Positions 1 to 4,805 of a stretch of 5,178 nt of DNA are shown piece by piece. Origin of the DNA: JBBQHX01 sp038324385 (GTDB lineage: Bacteria; Gemmatimonadota; Gemmatimonadetes; Gemmatimonadales; Gemmatimonadaceae). Within the stretch, counting starts at the first letter, position 1, and each line of letters starts with the position of its first letter. The position numbers and the translations under genes are program-made. The DNA lies in NCBI GenBank assembly GCA_038324385.1, contig JBBQHX010000257.1, forward strand, positions 1 through 5,178, in the 5' to 3' direction. The notes beneath the pieces were generated by a model that made no database searches, was not told where the DNA came from, and saw only the letters and a list, made by a program, of their open reading frames with translations.

Positions 1-18
1 GAGGATCTCGCCGCGGTC

Positions 19-369
19 GTGGCCAAGTACCGCCAGGAGAATCGTCGACCGGGACAGTGGATTGGCCTGGTCACGGGCATCGGCGGGCTGTTCGCCGCGG
101 CATTGCTGGCCTTCGTCGCAGAACAGCAGGGATGGCCTGACGCGCTCGGTCCGGTGATCGTCGCCGGCGGCTGGGTCGTCGCGCTGGCATCGTTTGTCGC
201 CGTGTGGCGACGGGAGGGGCAGTTGCGAGCGCGCCACCAACTCTTGTGTCCAGCGTGCAACGTGCCGTTGCTCGACGGGAGTCTTGGCCGTGGCGGGATG
301 TCGCGGGCGGATCTCGCGATCGCGACCGGAAACTGCCCGGTGTGCGCCGAAAGCATTCTGGCGTCGTGA
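19..369 (+). CDS. Two-TM membrane protein with C-terminal zinc ribbon, hypothetical
   Basis: I do not recognise a named family. From the GTG at 19 the product is 116 residues. A basic N-terminus (KYRQENRR) is followed by two hydrophobic segments, about residues 14-34 and 44-63, with a short polar turn between them. A basic stretch (WRREGQLRARHQ) suggests the C-terminal part is cytoplasmic. Four cysteines form two CPxC knuckles, CPAC at 77-80 and CPVC at 106-109, the usual pattern of a structural zinc ribbon. The role is unknown. The start is uncertain: the frame is open to the left edge (codons for EDLAAV precede the GTG) and no good Shine-Dalgarno sequence lies at a normal distance, so the gene may begin outside the window. 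The stop TGA at 367-369 is clear. The hydrophobic pattern and paired cysteines make a real protein likely; the function call stops there. Confidence 0.7.
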   Translation: MAKYRQENRRPGQWIGLVTGIGGLFAAALLAFVAEQQGWPDALGPVIVAGGWVVALASFVAVWRREGQLRARHQLLCPACNVPLLDGSLGRGGMSRADLAIATGNCPVCAESILAS

Positions 370-394
370 CGTCCGACGAATCGTCTGCCGAGCG

Positions 395-508
395 GTGACA
401 CGGAAACCTCCCGCAGCGGCGCTCACGCGAGAGGCGCTGGCGAACTACGCGGGCGGGATCGCGCTGTACGTGCTCGGGATCGTCGCGGCCGTGTCAATGA
501 TCGTCTGA
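395..508 (+). CDS. Possible 37-residue single-TM peptide, 3' end probably altered by IS insertion
   Basis: A GTG at 395 opens a 37-residue frame: a basic and Ala/Pro-rich head (TRKPPAAALTREALANY) followed by one hydrophobic segment, about residues 19-37, ending at TGA 506-508. It lies 25 bases after the zinc-ribbon gene on the same strand, so it could be co-transcribed with it. The Shine-Dalgarno signal is weak. The last codons (Met-Ile-Val-stop, from 497) lie inside the first copy of a 25-bp tandem repeat that I read as the tip of an IS21-type element. The present C-terminus and stop codon therefore probably come from the insertion, and the original protein may have been longer. It could also be non-coding; the short length makes the call weak. 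Confidence 0.35.
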   Translation: MTRKPPAAALTREALANYAGGIALYVLGIVAAVSMIV

Positions 509-547
509 TTCTCCCCACCTGGTGATCGTCTCAACTTCCCCACCCGG
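498..547. repeat. Two tandem 25-bp repeats, IS21-type terminal repeats
   Basis: Two directly adjacent 25-bp units occupy 498-522 and 523-547. Both begin TGATCGTCT and both contain TCCCCACC followed by TGG or CGG; 20 of 25 positions agree. A partial third unit (TGGATC) follows at 548. Multiple short repeats near each end are characteristic of IS21-family elements, where they bind the transposase. These sit just beyond the stop codon of an istB remnant, which is where the right end of such an element belongs. The outer boundary may be 498 or slightly further left, because TGTCAA at 492-497 also resembles an IS21-type tip. Confidence 0.6.
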
Positions 548-553
548 TGGATC

Positions 554-690
554 TCACGCCTCGGAGTGAGGGGTGAGGGTCGAGCGCATCAGCCCCGCCT
601 TCCGCTTCTCGCGCAGCCGATACGAGTCGCCTTTGATGTTGACCGTCGTCGCGTGGTGCAGCAGCCGGTCGATGATGGTGCTGGAGACGG
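554..690 (-). pseudogene. istB: IstB (IS21 helper ATPase), C-terminal fragment only
   Basis: Reading the minus strand up to the TGA at 554-556 gives the characteristic C-terminal block of IstB-like ATP-binding proteins: IIDRLLHHAT, then VNIKGDSYRLREKRKAGLM, then a short tail ending HSEA. IstB is the AAA+ ATPase that assists the IstA transposase of IS21-family elements. Full proteins are roughly 250 residues with Walker A and B motifs; only about 45 C-terminal residues survive here and no nucleotide-binding motif is present. The match is clear from the stop up to about base 685 and then fades. The adjoining terminal repeats on the 3' side support an IS origin. The fragment has no start of its own and is not expected to be functional. 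Confidence 0.8.
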
Positions 691-1056
691 CGTACGGCCC
701 CGAGATGGCCCGACGTCTTTACGACTACAACCTGGACGAGTACCTGCGCGGGCGAGGCGTGTTCACGAACCGCGAGGCGTGTCGGGCGCCAGACGCCGAT
801 TCCGATGAACGAACTCGTGGAGATCGGCGTATTCACGGCTGAGGCCACGCGCGGGAGCGGGCCGGGGGAGCCGCTCTACCTGAAGCAGCACCGCATTCGC
901 AGCGACAAGCAGATGATCACGGTGGTCGTCCCGCGCCGCCCCGCGTACGCGGGGATCGACCCCTCCCGCAAGCTCATCGAGCGCGAGCGCGACGACAACG
1001 TCAGGGCGGTCGAGAGGGACGCGCCCGGGCGCGGCGGTGCGGGCCGAATTGAGTAA
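672..1056 (+). pseudogene. Decayed M1 aminopeptidase (ABC-permease/M1 fusion type), two out-of-frame pieces
   Basis: Piece A, about 672-783, reads MMVLETAYGPEM then ARRLYDYNLDEYLRGRG. This resembles the helix and YLRGRG segment that follow the zinc-binding region in M1 peptidase domains fused to ABC-2 permeases. Piece B, about 790-1056 and one frame over, reads PIPMNELVEIGVF, then GEPLYLKQHRIRSDKQMITV, then PAYAGIDPSRKLIERERDDN. This is the typical C-terminal beta domain of the same family, ending at TAA 1054-1056. About 130 residues normally lie between these blocks, so there is an internal deletion and a frame change near 765-800. The N-terminal membrane part and the HExxH zinc site are absent; the left border abuts the istB remnant. 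Family assignment rests on remembered motifs. Piece B is the stronger match. Not functional as a peptidase. Confidence 0.7.
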
Positions 1057-1121
1057 CCGAGGTCCCGCCGTCGTCGCTACACTCCAGTGCCAGCTCCCGT
1101 AGACGTCAGTAGATTCCCGCA

Positions 1122-1223
1122 GTGGACGTGACGCTCGACGACACGCTCGCGACGCTCGAATCGCTCGGCAACGAGAATGTGCGGGCGCAGAACAGGGAGC
1201 ATGGCGCCGGCGACGATCACTAG
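1122..1223 (+). pseudogene. AlkD-like DNA alkylation repair protein, N-terminal 33-residue stub
   Basis: From GTG 1122 the frame reads VDVTLDDTLATLESLG, then NENVRAQNREHGAGDDH, and ends at TAG 1221-1223. This resembles the N-terminus of HEAT-repeat DNA alkylation repair proteins (AlkD/COG4912 type), which commonly begin with a helix of the form TxDExLAxLxALG, followed by xxxVRAxNxxxGAGDNQFGV. The match ends at GAGD, just where the family continues with its first HEAT repeats, and nothing recognisable follows. Full proteins are about 230 residues, so only the first seventh remains. A second in-frame GTG at 1128 is an alternative start. The intact start region and abrupt loss suggest deletion of the 3' part. 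The fragment contains none of the DNA-binding surface. Confidence 0.55.
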
Positions 1224-1252
1224 TCACATAGCGATCCCTAACGAACGTATCG

Positions 1253-1258
1253 AAGGAG
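1253..1258 (+). promoter_or_regulatory. Strong ribosome binding site for the VOC gene
   Basis: AAGGAG sits seven bases before the ATG at 1266, an almost ideal Shine-Dalgarno match and spacing. It fixes the start of the downstream gene and is much stronger than anything before the other genes here. Confidence 0.8.
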
Positions 1259-1265
1259 ACGTGAC

Positions 1266-1751
1266 ATGGCGACGCCAGCACGGAACACGATCTGTCTCTG
1301 GTACGACGGCGACGCCGAGGGCGCGGCGCGGTTCTACGCCGAGGCCTTTCCTGATTCATCCGTCCGCGCCGTGCACCGCGCCCCGGGAGACTTTCCGTCG
1401 GGGACGGAGGGCGATGTGTTGACCGTGGAGTTTACGGTGATGGGCATTCCGTGCCTCGGGCTCAACGGCGGAGATGCCTTCAAACACAGCGAAGCGTTCT
1501 CGTTTCAGATCGCGACCGCCGACCAGGCGGAAACGGATCGCTACTGGAACGCGATCGTCGGCAACGGCGGCGCGGAGAGTGCGTGCGGCTGGTGCAGGGA
1601 CAGGTGGGGATTGTCCTGGCAGATCACGCCGATTGCCCTGACGGACGCGATCACCGATCCCGATCGCGCGGCCGCCAAGCGCGCGTTCGATGCGATGATG
1701 GAGATGACGAAGATCGACATCGCCGCGATCGAGGCGGCGCGTCGCGGCTAA
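1266..1751 (+). CDS. VOC family protein, PhnB / 3-dmu-9_3-mt type
   Basis: A 161-residue cytosolic protein of the vicinal oxygen chelate superfamily, in the group annotated as PhnB-like or 3-demethylubiquinone-9 3-methyltransferase domain. Family landmarks: LWYDGDAEGAARFYAEAFP at 11-29 (first beta strand and helix), GLNGGDAFKHSEAFSF at 65-80, and CGWCRDRWGLSWQITP at 107-122, the signature Gly-Leu-Ser-Trp-Gln-Ile strand. The tail AFDAMMEMTKIDIAAIEAA (140-158) is the usual C-terminal helix. Length is normal and nothing is broken. The methyltransferase name of this group is historical; most members have no demonstrated activity, and I do not assign a substrate. The start is secure because of the ribosome binding site at 1253-1258. 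It lies between the decayed region and the peptidase, 172 bases from the latter, so it is probably a single-gene unit. Promoter and terminator are not identifiable. Confidence 0.9.
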   Translation: MATPARNTICLWYDGDAEGAARFYAEAFPDSSVRAVHRAPGDFPSGTEGDVLTVEFTVMGIPCLGLNGGDAFKHSEAFSFQIATADQAETDRYWNAIVGNGGAESACGWCRDRWGLSWQITPIALTDAITDPDRAAAKRAFDAMMEMTKIDIAAIEAARRG

Positions 1752-1901
1752 GGGGTGTCTCGTCGAACCGTGCATCCGTCGTCATCCATGCATGCCGAAT
1801 CGCTGACAATGCCGAGCTGCTGATTGTCGCCGGCCAGCGTGATCGCGTACGAGCGTCAACCGTCAATCAGAATCCTCTGGCCGCATGACTCTCGTCATTA
1901 G

Positions 1902-1921
1902 GCGGTAGATTGAAAAACCGC
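1902..1921 (+). promoter_or_regulatory. Small stem-loop directly before the first peptidase ATG
   Basis: GCGGT at 1902-1906 pairs with ACCGC at 1917-1921 around a 10-base A-rich loop. The stem ends two bases before the ATG at 1924. A second short hairpin, ATGAC (1885-1889) with GTCAT (1894-1898), precedes it. If transcribed, the proximal stem would hinder initiation at 1924. It may also be chance, since five-base arms are common in GC-rich DNA. Confidence 0.25.
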
Positions 1922-1923
1922 TG

Positions 1924-3516
1924 ATGCGTTGTTTGCGAAGTCCTCACACCGTCCTGCCAATGCTCCGAGCCATGCGCCTCCTATCGCTCCTGCCTCCCGC
2001 ATTCACGCTGCTCGCCGCAGCCGCAACGCTCCCCGCGCAGGCGCGTCCCGCCGCGAACACGTCCGTACCGGGGCAGCCGCCAGCCATGGCGCAGATCCGC
2101 CAGGATGACCTGCGGCGCGACCTTTACCACTTCGCCAGCGACGAAATGGGCGGTCGCGAAGGAGGCACGGTCAACGAGATGCGCGCCTCGATGTGGATCG
2201 CCGACGAGTTGCGACGCATCGGCGTCGCCCCCGCCGCACCTGACAGCAGCTTCTTCCAGTGGTTCAGCATGCAGCGCAATCGCCTCTCCACCGCGGGGAG
2301 TGCAGTGCGTGTCGGCACGCGCGAACTGGCGCTCTGGACGGATATCGTGCCAATGGGGAATGGCGCGGTGGACGTGGATGCGCAAACGATCTTTCTGGCC
2401 AATGCAGCGGACACCAGCGTGGACATTCGCGGCAAGGTGGTGGTTGCTCCCATGGGTCCACCCGTCAACCCGGTGCGTCGCGAAGGAACGAACTCCTACG
2501 AGTACCGCTACGTCACCGCTGCCACGAACGCCACGGCGGCTCGTCTCCAGCGGCGGGGCGCGGCGGCGATCATCCTGGTCGCCGATTCGATCGGAGACAT
2601 CGGCTTTAGCGGACTCGCGGCCATCCGTCCACGCGGCACCTACGATATAGAAGGTGGAGTTCCGAGGTTCGCACCGCGCACCGCAACCGCACGAGGCGCC
2701 GCTCCGTCGCCGCCCGCGCCGGTCTTCGTCGTGCCGAGCCGACTCGGCACGGTGCTTCGGTCGGAAGGAGGGGTGGCACAACTGCGCGTTGGCGTCGAGC
2801 GGTTCGAGACGCCGTCAGTGAACATTGTCGGCGTCATCCCCGGGACAGACCCGGTGCTGCGCAACGAGTACGTGCTATACAGCTCACATCAGGATCATGA
2901 CGGAGTTCGCTATGTCATTGACGGCGACAGTGTCTGGGCAGGGGCCGATGACAATGGCAGCGCAAGTGTCGCACTTCTCGCGATTGCCCGAGCGTTCGTG
3001 GAGAACCCCGGCAAACGCTCCATGCTCTTCGTGTATCATGGATCGGAGGAGCGGGGCCTGATCGGCTCTCGCTGGCACGCGGCGAACCCGGTCGTCCCCT
3101 TTGCCGACATTGTCGCGGTGCTGAATGGAGAAATGATCGGACGCAATCACCCCGATTCGGCGACGTTGCTTGGCGTGCAGCCCCCACATCGCAATTCATC
3201 CGATCTCGTGGAGATGGCGTTGCGTGCAAACGCGATGACGGGGAAGTTCGCGCTCGATTCACTCTGGGATCGCCCCACCCACCCCGAAGGATGGTACTTC
3301 CGGAGTGATCATCTGCCCTACGCACGCCGCAACGTGCCCGCGGTGATGTTCACGACGAACCTGCATGCGGATTACCACACCCCAAGAGACGTTCCGGAGA
3401 ATATCGACTATGCGAAACTGCTGCGCATGACGCAGTGGATGTACGCAACCGGCTGGCTGGTGTCGAACGCGCCGAACCGCCCAGCGGTCGACCCGGGGTT
3501 CCGTTTGGAGCGATAG
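1924..3516 (+). CDS. Secreted M28 family zinc metallopeptidase with PA-type insert
   Basis: Likely an exported aminopeptidase or carboxypeptidase that trims peptides outside the cytoplasm. From ATG 1924 it is 530 residues. A hydrophobic signal segment (about 18-36) ends in PAQA, so cleavage is likely near residue 40. A helical DLYHFASDEMGGREGGT block (66-82) is typical of M28 N-termini. A PA-like insert spans about 135-290 (DIRGKVVVAPMGPP, then RRGAAAIILVAD). The catalytic core follows: YSSHQDHDG (319-327, ligand H322), AGADDNGSA (339-347, bridging D342), YHGSEERGLIG (371-381, general base and ligand E375/E376), LNGEMIGRN (400-408), RSDHLPYARRNVPAVMF (460-476) and YHTPRD (484-489, ligand H485). 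The position usually Asp in the DMIGR motif is Glu403 here. The start is not settled: ATGs at 1960 and 1972 are in frame, none has a good Shine-Dalgarno sequence, and 1972 gives the most typical signal peptide. Substrate is unknown. Confidence 0.93.
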   Translation: MRCLRSPHTVLPMLRAMRLLSLLPPAFTLLAAAATLPAQARPAANTSVPGQPPAMAQIRQDDLRRDLYHFASDEMGGREGGTVNEMRASMWIADELRRIGVAPAAPDSSFFQWFSMQRNRLSTAGSAVRVGTRELALWTDIVPMGNGAVDVDAQTIFLANAADTSVDIRGKVVVAPMGPPVNPVRREGTNSYEYRYVTAATNATAARLQRRGAAAIILVADSIGDIGFSGLAAIRPRGTYDIEGGVPRFAPRTATARGAAPSPPAPVFVVPSRLGTVLRSEGGVAQLRVGVERFETPSVNIVGVIPGTDPVLRNEYVLYSSHQDHDGVRYVIDGDSVWAGADDNGSASVALLAIARAFVENPGKRSMLFVYHGSEERGLIGSRWHAANPVVPFADIVAVLNGEMIGRNHPDSATLLGVQPPHRNSSDLVEMALRANAMTGKFALDSLWDRPTHPEGWYFRSDHLPYARRNVPAVMFTTNLHADYHTPRDVPENIDYAKLLRMTQWMYATGWLVSNAPNRPAVDPGFRLER

Positions 3517-3711
3517 GCCACCTGGAGGCGCGTCCCGTCCCTGAACGTTGACGCGGGTGCGTACATGCCATTTTTTGGCATCGACAGTCGATCACTCCGT
3601 CGCACCCCTCACCACCCCGAACGCGCGCCGCGCCCCCGCTCCACGCTTCACTGAGTCGACGTGGGCGGCAGATCATGGACGTGGTATTTCACCTCGGCCG
3701 CGTCGGCGCCG
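3517..3711. other. Convergent intergenic region with a T-loop dyad
   Basis: This spacer lies between the ends of the peptidase gene (plus) and the methyltransferase gene (minus), where a two-way terminator would be expected. The only clear dyad is ATGCCA (3565-3570) with TGGCAT (3576-3581) around five Ts. The Ts are in the loop rather than after the stem, so it is not a classical rho-independent terminator. A small partial dyad, TCGAC/GTCGA, follows at 3581-3591. At 3648-3713 on the minus strand, a frame just after the methyltransferase stop reads GADAAEVKYHVHDLPP before a TGA, weakly like a Nudix hydrolase C-terminus. No complete gene is present. Confidence 0.4.
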
Positions 3712-4743
3712 TTAGAGATCGTCGGGCCGGCCGTGTGCCGTCATCCGGAGCCGCAGTTCGTCCCACCGATCGACGAGGTACAGCGCGACCCCCGGAGGCC
3801 GCGCGGCGGCCATGCGCTCGATTGCTGCGACGCCGCCCTGCCGGAAGTCGTCCATGAGCCGCGCGACCCGTCGAATGGCACGTCGCTGCCGCGGGGTGGA
3901 CGTCCCGTCGGAGGTCGCGGCAGGGTCCCGAACGAAACTCCCGGCCAGCAGGAGATAGGCGAACCGGACGCCCCCGTCGCCCCCGTCCCCGCCCAGCGCC
4001 CGGAGCGTGTTGGGGCTCTCGTTGTGGTAGCTCGTCGGGAGTGTGTGCAGATAGTCGTGCACCCCGCCCGTGTACTCGCCATCCGCGATCGCGGCCACCC
4101 AGAGGCGTTCCAACCGATAGCCGGCGCGGGCCGCGGTGCGCATCACGCGATTCGGATCGCCGAGGCTGCACCAGGACAACACCACGCGAGCGACATCGGC
4201 CTCGGCCGCCGCACGCAGGACGCGCCGAGGGTGACGGTCCCCGCGCGGCCCCGCGCCCGCCACCAGTGCCAGCCGCGTACTCGGCGGCTCGGGGACATAC
4301 GGCGGGTTGCAGGCCACGATCGTCGGGTCGATCTGGCGCAGCCACGGGACCAGCGCCGAGCTGAACAGGCCGATACGGTCCACCGACGTGCGATCGGCGA
4401 GGCCCAGTGCCCCGACATTGCGTCGTGCGCTTGCGACGGCCTCCGGATCGGTTTCGGCCGCAAACCCGCGAAGTGTGGGATCGTCGAGCAATGCTGCGCC
4501 GAGGACGAGCGCGCTGCCCGACGTCAGTTCCACGATCGAACCGCCTGACCGCGGATCGGCGCCGGATCGTTCCGCCCGCGCGCGACGAGCGGCTGCCCGC
4601 GTGGCGAGCGCACAGAGCACCGTGTCTTCCGGGGAGAAAAAACTGCCGAACTCGAACGGCGGCGTGAAGCGCGCCAGCCACGGTGCGGCAGCCGAGAGTG
4701 TCGGAAGCGTGGTGTGCGAGTGACTCAACTCAGCAGGTGGCAT
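3712..4743 (-). CDS. Class I SAM-dependent methyltransferase with NPPY motif
   Basis: A 343-residue cytosolic protein of the small-domain methyltransferase type (as in PrmC/HemK, RlmF and RsmC). An N-terminal segment (residues 1-65) ends in a region reading PPFEFGSFFSPEDTVLCALA (28-47), the lead-in often seen before the fold. Motif I is IVELTSGSALVLGAALL (70-86), a variant of the SAM-binding glycine loop. AAETDPEAVASARRNVGALG (95-114) is the motif II acidic strand and helix. IVACNPPYVPEP (142-153) carries the NPPY catalytic motif, which in known enzymes binds an amide or exocyclic amino group such as a glutamine side chain, adenine N6 or guanine N2. The remaining 190 residues include a GGDGGDGG loop (251-258) and no domain I recognise. 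The substrate cannot be called. ATG at 4743 has only a weak Shine-Dalgarno sequence. The gene converges on the peptidase gene and diverges from the frame at the right edge. Confidence 0.85.
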   Translation of the reverse strand: MPPAELSHSHTTLPTLSAAAPWLARFTPPFEFGSFFSPEDTVLCALATRAAARRARAERSGADPRSGGSIVELTSGSALVLGAALLDDPTLRGFAAETDPEAVASARRNVGALGLADRTSVDRIGLFSSALVPWLRQIDPTIVACNPPYVPEPPSTRLALVAGAGPRGDRHPRRVLRAAAEADVARVVLSWCSLGDPNRVMRTAARAGYRLERLWVAAIADGEYTGGVHDYLHTLPTSYHNESPNTLRALGGDGGDGGVRFAYLLLAGSFVRDPAATSDGTSTPRQRRAIRRVARLMDDFRQGGVAAIERMAAARPPGVALYLVDRWDELRLRMTAHGRPDDL

Positions 4744-4805
4744 CGCTCTGGTGTGAAGGGGGGCGGCGCAAACCGGGCGCCCGCGCGGGCCAGCCGGTTC
4801 GTGTC

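Larger units (their letters stand above)
492..690 (-). mobile_element. Right-end remnant of an IS21-family insertion sequence
   Basis: This stretch combines the terminal tandem repeats (498-547) with the 3' end of istB on the minus strand. Nothing of istA, the rest of istB or the other terminal end is present, so the element cannot move on its own. On the inner side the IS sequence stops at about 671-690, where an M1-aminopeptidase-like sequence begins on the plus strand. The outer boundary is uncertain by about 6 bp, the inner one by about 20 bp. No target-site duplication can be recognised because only one end survives. Confidence 0.65.

Noticed and set aside
366..398. Ten-residue frame starting at the GTG that overlaps the zinc-ribbon stop codon, with GTGA overlaps at both ends
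   Set aside because: Too short and without a ribosome binding site; the overlaps are probably chance.
1049..1083. TTGAGT ... TACACT as a promoter upstream of the AlkD stub
   Set aside because: The spacing is 23 bases, too long for a sigma-70 type promoter, and the first hexamer overlaps the end of the M1 remnant.
1805..1828. GACAAT ... ATTGTC inverted repeat downstream of the VOC gene
   Set aside because: Only six-base arms around a 12-base loop and no T tract; too weak to call a terminator or operator.
1981..2781. 266-residue minus-strand frame under the M28 peptidase
   Set aside because: Antisense shadow with Arg/His/Cys-rich composition; the plus strand carries the signal peptide and the PA-type and M28 landmarks.
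3565..3581. ATGCCA-TTTTT-TGGCAT dyad as a rho-independent terminator
   Set aside because: The T run is in the loop and no T tract follows the stem on either strand.
3661..4548. 295-residue plus-strand frame opposite the methyltransferase gene
   Set aside because: It is rich in Arg, Pro and Ala with no recognisable motif, and lies over the minus-strand frame that carries clear methyltransferase motifs; typical of a GC-rich shadow frame.
3689..4681. 330-residue minus-strand frame overlapping the methyltransferase gene
   Set aside because: It is the shifted reading of the same DNA and gives an Arg/Gly-rich product without motifs; the NPPY and SAM-binding motifs occur only in the 3712-4743 frame.
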